From positions 1,798,001 to 1,862,000 of the forward strand of contig NZ_CP021422.1 in the NCBI RefSeq assembly GCF_002201475.1: a DNA stretch of 64,000 nt, read 5' to 3'. Below the pieces are notes generated by a model. The model had not been told where the DNA came from. It did not search any database and saw only the letters and a list, made by a program, of their open reading frames with translations. This stretch comes from Acutalibacter muris (GTDB lineage: Bacteria > Bacillota > Clostridia > Oscillospirales > Acutalibacteraceae). This document shows positions 16,668 through 25,000 of this stretch, piece after piece. Both the position numbers and the translations under genes were made by a program. Position 1 is the stretch's first letter. The number at the start of each line of letters is the position of its first letter.

Positions 16668-17720
16668 TTACTCTAAAGCATCATATTCGCCGGTATTGTC
16701 CACCAGTTTTTCCACCTTCCACCCACCGTCATAGGTGAAGCGGTTGGTTATCGCACCGCCACTGTTGTGGCTCTCGTTATAGTTATTTACAAAACCCACT
16801 CGTGCAATTTCATCGGCCATTATGGTCGCCGTCTGCTCAGGTTCTGTTTCGAGCACATACACAGCCCCGGAGTATACTTCCTTGACCGTTACCACTGCCC
16901 CCACAGGCAGATTTTCCACCGTAAGGACTTTTTCTCCTGGCGCGGTAAAGGTTATGGTACGCACATCACTGCGATGCTCGCCGTTCTCCTCCCAGTCTAT
17001 CTGGAATACAAATGTAGCCGGAGCGGAGGTCTCATAGGTCTTCAAGGTCTTTACAATCTCAAGCTTGCCCTTTAAATCATCGCGCTCGGGCTTTAGGTTA
17101 ACCTCCAAATCATACAGCCACTCACCGGGATTCGCGGTATTGATCCCACTTTCCCCAGGGGTCTTGCTGGGAAGGGCCACCAGCTCCGGGTTAAAGGTGT
17201 ACACACTGGTGCCGGCCTCCACCTGGGTAACTATGCGGGAATTCCCCTCTTTATCCTTGATGGTCTTGACAAAGTCAGCGTCGCCGCGTTTATGGGCCAC
17301 CAGGAGATACACCCCCGGCTTAAGCGTCGCATTAACGCCGCTGTCCACGCTCATATCCGGCTTCCTGGCCTCCGGCAGGAGCGCCGTTTCAGCGGCCTTC
17401 TGGGCCATCTCAGCCCAGCCTTCATTGGTTATATTTTGCGAAATATCCAGGTCAAAAGGATCCACCCGTGTGAAGCCATATAGCGTTTCTTCAATCCTCC
17501 AATCCGCGACCTTATACAGATCAATCACTATATCAGCCTCGGACAGGTCCTTGGCCATGTCCTCATTGCCCTGGGCCTTGCTGTCACAAGGGTTGACCTT
17601 CAGAATGCAGTCCCGGTTAAGGTCCAGGGTATCATCGGCGGCAGCCGCCCATATCTGGCCCGCCAACCCCATGGCCAGCAGCACCGCCATTAATACCGCC
17701 GCCCAACGTCTTGTTTTCAT
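16668..17720 (-). CDS. Secreted CnaB-like surface protein without a wall anchor
   Basis: 350 residues. Signal peptide (MKTRRWAAVLMAVLLAMGLA, cleavage near IWA-AAA), an N-terminal domain of pilin style (ILKVNPCDSKA, YKVADWRI, KPGVYLLVAHKRGD) and a CnaB/DUF5979-like domain from about 220 (KGKLEIVKTLKTYETSAPATFVFQI, given here to residue 244 in style only). No LPXTG motif or C-terminal helix; it ends NTGEYDALE, so it is secreted or held by another subunit. Position after sortase C suggests a minor or basal pilin. Function inferred. Confidence 0.7.
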   Translation of the reverse strand: MKTRRWAAVLMAVLLAMGLAGQIWAAAADDTLDLNRDCILKVNPCDSKAQGNEDMAKDLSEADIVIDLYKVADWRIEETLYGFTRVDPFDLDISQNITNEGWAEMAQKAAETALLPEARKPDMSVDSGVNATLKPGVYLLVAHKRGDADFVKTIKDKEGNSRIVTQVEAGTSVYTFNPELVALPSKTPGESGINTANPGEWLYDLEVNLKPERDDLKGKLEIVKTLKTYETSAPATFVFQIDWEENGEHRSDVRTITFTAPGEKVLTVENLPVGAVVTVKEVYSGAVYVLETEPEQTATIMADEIARVGFVNNYNESHNSGGAITNRFTYDGGWKVEKLVDNTGEYDALE

Positions 17721-17745
17721 GGCAACTCCTCCTTGAATCTAAAGC

Positions 17746-18615
17746 TTACTTCCTTTTTAGCAGGTCCTTAAGGTCCTCCGGCGTTATTTTGGGCTTGCGG
17801 CGGCGGAAATATATCAGCGCCACCACCAGCAAGAGGAACAGTATCGGTATGCCCACCGCCGGTATCACTATATAGTTCGGCACTCTTATAGCCTCTGACG
17901 CCGCCATCAGCGCGCCGTCCACGTCCTCTATGCGCCGCCCCCGCAGCAGTAGCCTATGGCTGTTCACCCCATAGGGCGTGCAGGTCTGAAGCGTACACAG
18001 GTCCTCGCCCTGATATAGGTTCATCTGGGAGGTGTCCTCGGGCACCACCGTGACTATCTGCTCTATCTGATAGGTATAAACCTCGTTGAGGACGGAAACA
18101 GTAAAGATGTCGCCCACCTTAAGCTGGTCCAGGTCCGTAAAGAGCCTTGCCGAGGGCAGCCCCCTATGGCCGGAGATGGCCGCGTGGGTCCCCGGTCCCC
18201 CCACGGGCAGCGACGTTGCGGAGAGGTGCCCGGTGGCCACCTGCAGCACCGACTCCTCCGTGCCGTGATAGATGGGCAGGTTCACCCCTATCACCGGGAT
18301 ATTGATATAGCCCATTATGCCGTTTCCGCTCACGTCCAGCAAGCTCTCGTACTCGGCCTGCTCCTCCTCCGAGAGCACCCAGCGGTTCTGTCTGTGCCAC
18401 AGCCGTTCGTTATACTCCCGGGCGGCGTTCAGAATTTCGTCGATCTCCTCCTGGGACATGGCGTCAACAGTCTCCACATATGCCGCTATGGCCCTTGACT
18501 GGTGCATGGAGTTCCACCAGTCGGAGAAGGAAGGGTACAGCAGTAAGCAGAGCCCCGCCAGCACAATGACGGCCAAAAATATATTTGTTAAATTCTTTTT
18601 TAGCCATTTTGCCAT
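17746..18615 (-). CDS. srtC: Class C (pilus) sortase
   Basis: 289 residues with membrane segments near both ends (about 10-30 and 250-272), the class C layout. Catalytic His in HAAISGHRGLPSARLF (about 155), Cys in LCTLQTCTPYG (about 218) and Arg in RLLLRGRR. Such sortases polymerise LPXTG pilins through a pilin Lys. The LPSTG pilin gene lies directly upstream. Start at ATG 18615, with AAGGAG ten bases before; the TTG two codons earlier is less likely. Confidence 0.94.
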   Translation of the reverse strand: MAKWLKKNLTNIFLAVIVLAGLCLLLYPSFSDWWNSMHQSRAIAAYVETVDAMSQEEIDEILNAAREYNERLWHRQNRWVLSEEEQAEYESLLDVSGNGIMGYINIPVIGVNLPIYHGTEESVLQVATGHLSATSLPVGGPGTHAAISGHRGLPSARLFTDLDQLKVGDIFTVSVLNEVYTYQIEQIVTVVPEDTSQMNLYQGEDLCTLQTCTPYGVNSHRLLLRGRRIEDVDGALMAASEAIRVPNYIVIPAVGIPILFLLLVVALIYFRRRKPKITPEDLKDLLKRK

Positions 18616-18640
18616 AAACAAGGCTCTCCTTAATGATGTC

Positions 18641-18678
18641 CCCCCGAAGGGGATACCCGCCGCCGGACAGCGGCGGGT
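18641..18678 (-). repeat. Tandem GC-rich hairpins between pilin and sortase C genes
   Basis: A 9-bp perfect stem (18655-18663/18670-18678, loop 6) beside a small CCCC-cgaa-GGGG stem near 18641-18652. Read on the minus strand they follow the pilin stop at 18731 by about 50 bases, with no T-run. This is the only sizeable gap with structure inside the operon and could act as a partial terminator or an RNA stabiliser that raises pilin over sortase. Confidence 0.55.
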
Positions 18679-18730
18679 ATAAAATTCCTGACTAACGTGC
18701 TAATAGTTCAATGCCGAAAAGTTCAAAAGC

Positions 18731-20461
18731 TTAGTTGCTCATGCGCCGCTTGGTGAACAGCACCACGCCCGCGCCGACCACCAGGACCGCGCCAACGATA
18801 TACAGTATCGTTGTGCCCATGCCGCCGGTGCTGGGGAGAGTGGAACCCTTGTTGTTGGCAACAGTAATGGCTGCGCCCTCCTGCTCCTCGTTATTGACAG
18901 CAACAGTCCACGTCACTTTTTTGGTTTCTTCATCAATTTTAGCGATCACCTCAACGGTTATATCCTTTTCAAGCTTATTATACCCAGCGGGGGCCTTGGT
19001 CTCTACCAGAGTATACGTACCAGCAGCCAGACCACCAAAATTAAACTTGCCGTTCTCGTCGGAGGTGACAGTTTCTACCACAGTATACTTCTTGGGGTTC
19101 TCGCCCTCCATGACGTATTTGGGGGAGCCGTTCTCGTCCTCGCCCTCCACTTTATAAACGTAAGTGGTAGCGTTCTCACCTTCGCCCTCAGTCTTCTCCT
19201 CTGAGAAAGCAGTGTCACTCCAACGGATAAACTGGCCGTCGACATCCACAAACTTGATGACATTGCCCTCGCTGTCCTTCAGCTGGAACTCAGCTCCGCT
19301 CAAAACCTTTGTCCCATCTTCACCATCAACCTTGGTACCCTCAAGGGTAAAGGAGTATACGGGAACATCAACCGGGGGTGACACGCTGGAGCCGGTCTGA
19401 TCATCGTCATAGGGATTGTTGGGGTAAACAAGGGTCACTTCGTTTTTAACGCCTGTTCCTACCTGCTCCACTTTTTCAAGCAGAGCCTTGTAGGTGACTT
19501 CGATCACGATATTGTCACCGTCAATAAACTGCGACCAATTATTGGTATCCGTGCCAATAATTTTGAAAAGATCCAAGGATACCTCAAAGGTCGGGGTCTT
19601 TTCACCAGTAGCTGCGGGGCTATTATTGATGTTGTAATACGCTTTATCAATCTCATTGCGCTCGTCATTGACAGTATAATATACATGGAAATCAGCCTCA
19701 GAAGGCAAATAGAGCAGTCCCTCCTCCATATAATCGCGGAAAGTGAGATTATATGTGGATTTTTCCTTGTCGTCACCAGGCTTAACAAACTGGCCCAAGT
19801 CTTTAACCGGCACGGTTGCTTTAAGAACATAGGGAATCATATCGCCTACGTTGTAGTCATATGGGCCGCCAACAACAATGGGGTCAGTTTTATCAACGTC
19901 CTTATCCGGTGTGGGCTTGGTGGGCTTGGGCGTAACGTCAGTGGGGCCAACAACTCGCACCATGATACCAGACACAACGTCCTCAGAGCCTTCTGCAAGC
20001 TCTGTGGTATCCTTAATCACATAGTAGCCGCCTTCAAGCTCCCAGGTAAGAGGAGTTGTAGCGTCATCCGCATTTTTTAAAGAGTCATCAACTGCGGTCA
20101 TGTTTTCATAATCCAAGCCCGCTACAAACTCATTCAGTTCCTGGGTGGTAAACTCTGAAATTTTCTCCGCAGCTTTTGCGGCAGTCATTTCAGTGTTTTC
20201 ACTTGACTCCATCTTCCAACCTGAGGAACCATACTGAACATTGGCAAGGATCCAGTTTTCACCGTCCTGGGCCGGGTTACCCTTGAACAACTGGTAAATT
20301 TCATACGTGTGCCCCTTCTGAGGGGTGTTCATGGTGAGGATAAAGGGCCCTTCACTCGCGGGCTTGCCGGCTTCATCAGCAGTAGCCAACGCTGGCAACG
20401 CGAATGCTGCGCAGATGGCTAAGGCCAAAACCAGAGCCAAGAGCTTTTTGATGTTTTTCAT
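18731..20461 (-). CDS. LPXTG major pilin (fimbrial isopeptide D2 and SpaA/CnaB domains)
   Basis: 576 residues. Signal peptide (KKLLALVLALAICAAFALPALA), an N-terminal pilin domain, a D2-type isopeptide-forming domain (about 200-375, with VTLVYPNNPYDDD at its end), a SpaA/CnaB domain (about 375-530, FTLEGTKVDGEDGTKVL and the E-box-like YTLVETKAPAGYNKLE) and the anchor LPSTGGMG, hydrophobic helix, KRRMSN. Start ATG 20461 with AAAGGA ten bases upstream. Expected to be the shaft subunit polymerised by the adjacent sortase C. Confidence 0.92.
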   Translation of the reverse strand: MKNIKKLLALVLALAICAAFALPALATADEAGKPASEGPFILTMNTPQKGHTYEIYQLFKGNPAQDGENWILANVQYGSSGWKMESSENTEMTAAKAAEKISEFTTQELNEFVAGLDYENMTAVDDSLKNADDATTPLTWELEGGYYVIKDTTELAEGSEDVVSGIMVRVVGPTDVTPKPTKPTPDKDVDKTDPIVVGGPYDYNVGDMIPYVLKATVPVKDLGQFVKPGDDKEKSTYNLTFRDYMEEGLLYLPSEADFHVYYTVNDERNEIDKAYYNINNSPAATGEKTPTFEVSLDLFKIIGTDTNNWSQFIDGDNIVIEVTYKALLEKVEQVGTGVKNEVTLVYPNNPYDDDQTGSSVSPPVDVPVYSFTLEGTKVDGEDGTKVLSGAEFQLKDSEGNVIKFVDVDGQFIRWSDTAFSEEKTEGEGENATTYVYKVEGEDENGSPKYVMEGENPKKYTVVETVTSDENGKFNFGGLAAGTYTLVETKAPAGYNKLEKDITVEVIAKIDEETKKVTWTVAVNNEEQEGAAITVANNKGSTLPSTGGMGTTILYIVGAVLVVGAGVVLFTKRRMSN

Positions 20462-20510
20462 TCTCTCATATCCTTTCAAAATATAATTTTATATCGGGCC
20501 CCCGCCCGAC

Positions 20511-21092
20511 TCACTCCACCCCGCCTATGACCGTAAACGGCCACACGCGGAACAGCAGCTTGCCGACGATAAGGTCCTGTGTAACCGGCCCCAGTGCCGT
20601 GTTTCGGCTGTCCACGGACTGGCTTCGGTTGTCACCCAATACAAAGAACTCGTCTTTCGGTACGCTGTAGGGAAACGTCACGTTGCACTCGCCAAGGGCC
20701 CTCCCGGTCACATACGGCTCTGAGAGCGCCTGACCGTTCACCGTAACATTGCCCTCCTCGTCTATATCCACCTCGTCCCCGCCCACAGCGATAATGCGTT
20801 TGACAAGGAGCGTGTTGTTATAGTAAAAAGCTATCACATCCCCCCGGCCATACTGGGCGGCCTTGCCGGTGACGACGAAATCGCCGTTTTGCAAAGTCGC
20901 GTTCATGGCGTCGCCCTTTATCTCCAGCACCGGGAACATGAGCACCGCCACAATAACCGCCGCGGCTGTCACCACCAGCAACACGAATATGGTGGTCCTA
21001 AGCACCCTGTTGTACTCTTTCTTGTGGTTTTCTTTTTTCAGCTCGGCTTCAATCTGCTCAATAGTTGGCAGATCCACCTGTTTGCTCTTCAT
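20511..21092 (-). CDS. SipA-like signal peptidase I homologue lacking the catalytic Ser
   Basis: 193 residues with a signal peptidase I fold: a membrane segment (about 36-58), box B at KGDAMNATLQNGD, box D LVKRIIAVGGD, and box E VLGDNRSQSVDSR. The nucleophile position is Ala (codon GCC) where active enzymes have Ser (GxSMxPTL); the Lys is kept. Its paralogue at 27076-27720 keeps Ser. It sits directly upstream of the pilin gene. In streptococcal pilus loci SipA/LepA, a signal peptidase homologue without catalytic residues, is needed for pilus assembly, so a chaperone-like role is likely here. Start ATG 21092 with GAGGG upstream. Confidence 0.88.
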   Translation of the reverse strand: MKSKQVDLPTIEQIEAELKKENHKKEYNRVLRTTIFVLLVVTAAAVIVAVLMFPVLEIKGDAMNATLQNGDFVVTGKAAQYGRGDVIAFYYNNTLLVKRIIAVGGDEVDIDEEGNVTVNGQALSEPYVTGRALGECNVTFPYSVPKDEFFVLGDNRSQSVDSRNTALGPVTQDLIVGKLLFRVWPFTVIGGVE

Positions 21093-21107
21093 CAATATCC
21101 CTCTTGC

Positions 21108-22046
21108 CTAGGGCGACCGACGAAGCACCTGATTCCGGGAAACAGGCAGGCCGTTGACTATTTCTACCACGTTCAGCATCTGTACTTTTTCCGGCTCTTT
21201 TTCGGGCACAGGTATGAACTCGTCCTGCGCCTGCCGGGGAAAACGCGGCTCAGGCGCGAAGTGCGCGCCCTGTGGCTGCGGCTCCTTCTCATATTGATAG
21301 GCCGGCTGGGGTTCCGGCTGCCTGTACTGCTGGGGCGCACTGTAATATCCCCCCGGCGCCGGCGGCCTTACATTATATTGCTGCGGCACAGTCCACTGCT
21401 GGGCCCTTGGCTCGGCTGGAGCCGACAAAGGTGCCCTAGCCGGCGGCGGCTGAGTCTTTTGCCGCTCCTTTTGCTGCTGGACCTGATGGCCCTGGTTTGC
21501 TACCGGGCCGAAGAGGTAGTCGTAATACTCCTGCTCCCTGCGGGTGTGCCTTTGGGCGGGCGGCAGCTCAGGTCTTGGCGTGCCCCCATATGGCGGGTCA
21601 GGCTGCGGGGTGGCCGATACTCGCGGCTGAGCCGTCTGGGATGGCGGAGCAGGCTCCGGCTGTACAGACGGAGTGAGCGGCCGCTGTACTACCGTTTCCT
21701 GCGGCGTTTGCGGCATAGTTTGATGATAAGCCGCAGTCTGCTGTGAGACTGAAGCCTCCTGTGGCGGAGCGTAATAATCGTCGGGCACAGGAAGGGTCCG
21801 GGCCGCAGCGGTCTGGGGCCCGCCTACACCCCCCTGCACGGACTGTAAGGCGGAGCGCAGTTTATGTATTTGCGCATCCTTATCGTCCAGCCGGCGCTTT
21901 AACCGTTCATAGCTTTCCTCAAGCTGGCGCAGCTTCTCCTGGGTATCGGCCAGCTCCTGCTTTGCTTTTTCGGCATCCCGGCCCTGAGCCAGCATCAGCT
22001 GCAGCATCTCCCTGCGGCCTAACTTGTGAAGTTCCTTGTCGGTCAA
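21108..22046 (-). CDS. Cytoplasmic coiled-coil protein with Pro/Gln-rich tail
   Basis: 312 residues and no signal peptide or membrane helix. Residues 1-70 form a charged heptad-like coiled coil (KLGRREMLQLMLAQGRDAEK), then about 200 residues of Pro/Gln/Tyr-rich low-complexity sequence and a conserved-looking end (VQMLNVVEIVNGLPVSRNQ). Similar coiled-coil proteins starting TDKELxKLxRxELLxML occur beside sortase and adhesin genes in Clostridia; role unknown. The likely start is TTG at 22046, four bases after GGAGG. Confidence 0.65.
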   Translation of the reverse strand: MTDKELHKLGRREMLQLMLAQGRDAEKAKQELADTQEKLRQLEESYERLKRRLDDKDAQIHKLRSALQSVQGGVGGPQTAAARTLPVPDDYYAPPQEASVSQQTAAYHQTMPQTPQETVVQRPLTPSVQPEPAPPSQTAQPRVSATPQPDPPYGGTPRPELPPAQRHTRREQEYYDYLFGPVANQGHQVQQQKERQKTQPPPARAPLSAPAEPRAQQWTVPQQYNVRPPAPGGYYSAPQQYRQPEPQPAYQYEKEPQPQGAHFAPEPRFPRQAQDEFIPVPEKEPEKVQMLNVVEIVNGLPVSRNQVLRRSP

Positions 22047-22066
22047 TGGTCCTCCCCCCTCTACAT

Positions 22067-25000
22067 TCAGTCTTTCTTACCATGCTTTCGCGCCAGCAGA
22101 CAGCCTACGGCAAGGATCATCAGCGCTCCCGCGCCGGTGAGTCCCCATATGCCCCTGCCGCCGGTTTTGGGCAGCTGGTAGGTTTTGAAATTGTTGTTGA
22201 AAACTACTGAGGCAGAGACATTATCCTTTATTTCACCCGAAAAAACCTTTTTACCATTTTCCTCCGAAGTAGATCCCATCGGCTTATTGCCTCCATCTCC
22301 CTGCTTTATTGTAGCGCCCACTTCGTAGTCATACTCGCCTTCCTTAAATTTAAAGTGTAACTTTCCGTCAGTACCTATATCGTAACCGTCATATACTCCA
22401 CATTCCGTAATAGTAAACTGAGTTTCTGCGGGCAGATGGTCAATCACAATATACTGCCCATGCTTTAAGGTGAAATAAGCTCCGTCACTTACAACGTCAG
22501 GATCCAGAAGGATAGCTTCAAAATTGTCCGTATCCTCATCATCTTCTTCGCCGCCTTCTTGACTGTCACTGTACTTAAAATAGCTATAGTTGTCTGTTAG
22601 TTTGGTGCCATCTTTATTCTTCAGTGTAAGCTTGAACAGGAACTCGTCGGTCGAATCATCATACTGCTCCGTTTTATCCTCCGTCCCGAACTCGCCGCTG
22701 ACAGGAGTTTTCGTGACCTCTTTTTTTATCTCCAGCCGGCGCAACTCATCCTCTGTCTGCGTACTCGTAGCGCTGCGCACTGAGGGCAACGTGTACTGCA
22801 TCCAGCACGTAGAGCCGGAGGCACCGCGCTCGGTGTAGAAGAAGTCCAGCTTGTAGTGTGCGATCCCATGTTCGCTTTCGTCGTCCTCTGTCGTCAAATA
22901 ATCCGGGTTATTTTCAAAAATTGTACCTTTATCCTTGCCGACATAGTCCCACAGGTTTACATACTCGCCGACTGAGGAGTGCACGCCGCCAATGTCGCAG
23001 ATAAGCTTGGTTTCCGCACCCGTTATTGGGTTTCCATCTTTATCCACCTGAGTGAGGAACACCCACATATCGTCGTCGCCGAAAAACAGGTACTCCAGCG
23101 GACCTTTATATTCGGTGGTCAGGTCAAAAATCACACTGAAATTCATACCGAAGTAGCTGTTGTGGTCTTGTGCATCATCACTTGGAGGTAGTTGTCCAGT
23201 CTTGCCGTTGCCATTGGTGTTATCAAACTTTTGATTAGCTGTATCCGCTCCAAAGTGCAAATCGTCATTCATAATTTTATCCAGGGGCCAAAAGTTATTG
23301 GAAGCCACCACCCTACATCTAGGATCACTACATTTTTGCGTGTGGTCTGGTTGCGGAGTATAGCCATGATAAAACCTGGCTGAAAAAGAAGTCAAATCAC
23401 TTTTTGATGATAGCGAATTATCTTCATTGTCGTAAACCGAGGCAGAAATAAGCGTGTACGTATCTCCCTGTCTTTTAAAATTCAGACCGCTATTTCCATA
23501 TACCGTCCTCCCGCTTTGACTGCCACTGCCGAAAAGATTTGGCCCGTCAATTCCAGCGTTGAAGATAACATTGCCGTTAGCGGCAATTCCTGTGGCTATT
23601 TGAAAAGTACAATTCCCATAACTGTTTCCATTTGCTTTGTTCAGCGTATAGCTATTCCAGACTACATCGCCGTAATTTGTCCCAGCATTTCCATTACCAA
23701 ATGCATATCTAGCATCCGTAGAGCTACTCGCGTTATATTCTTCGCTGCCGTTATATTTATTGATCCCATAATTTGTAGTATTGACAGTGCCTCCATTTTT
23801 GCCTTTTGCCGCTCCGTCAGTGATGTCATAGTCATAGAAATTCGCTTTAACCGGGTTTTCACCAGAACTCGGCTCAAAAACCAGACGGATAACAGTATCT
23901 TTTTTAATTGGGAAATACCAGTTTCCATCTTTTTGGAACGGCTTATACTTGTCTGCTTCGGAAACACTGTCACCACTATTGGGCTTATTTGTGAAATGGC
24001 ATAGATCGAAGTCGCTTACCACGTTATCTACAGGAACTTCAGCATTGCCAAGGTTACTTAAACCGTAAACATCCCAATTAGCGGAGATGTCCGCATCTTT
24101 AATATTAGCATTCCCGCCTTCTTTGAGAACCCATATCTGCTTGAGGTTATAAAATGTCTCGGTTCCTACTGGTTTAAAATATCTCAGGTTTGGCCGCTGA
24201 ATATAGAGTGAAGAAACTTCAGTGAAAATCTCACGCCATTCAGAGTTTGTCTCGATCTTATTATCTTTAAGATTCAGTCCCATCAGTTGATTGCCGTTAG
24301 GACTTTTATCCTTGCCGCCGCCATTTTTAGGAAGGTCTCCTCCTGACGTATTGATAACAGCCAAATCTGTGCCTTGCTTATTTACAACATCCAGCCATGC
24401 ATAATACTGCACCGTAAAGTTCGGATTGTCCTTTGTGTTGGCCGTCACACCAAAATGATCTTTATTAACCCCGTCATCAATGCTTCTGCTCTTGCCGGCG
24501 GTGCGCAGCACGGTTTTGACAGTCTGCGGTTCAGTACCGTCACCAAGCACAGCCGCCCCATTAGCAATCACCGGCGAGTCGCCGCTGACATTTTCATTGG
24601 CAATATCAAGCAGCTTTGTCTCAAGGTCAATCTGGCTGAGCATAGCGCCAGTGGCAGGCATGGAGTAGTCATCTTCATACCCAGTTTCAGCCTTATCTTC
24701 CGATGTTGTCTCCACAGGTACGATAGTGAGCATAGCAACGCTGGGAAGCTCTGCGTCCTCCGCTGCCATAGACTCCTGTTTCTCACTCAACTCTGCAGCA
24801 GCCGCCATCAGCTTCTCCTTGGCAGTGATCTCTAAGGTCACCGTGCACTCGGAGATATCCAGTTCTACGCCCTTATAGTACATAGTATAGGACAGAACTT
24901 TTAGGCCGGGCAGTCCATTATCATCATCCACGCCCTCGGCATAGTCCGCGTATAACCCATACTCCTGCGAATCCTCGTCCCTCCGTTCAACCATCAGCCC

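Noticed and set aside
16668..17720. LPXTG-anchored pilin
   Set aside because: The C-terminus has no LPXTG motif or hydrophobic helix; it is a secreted protein as it stands.
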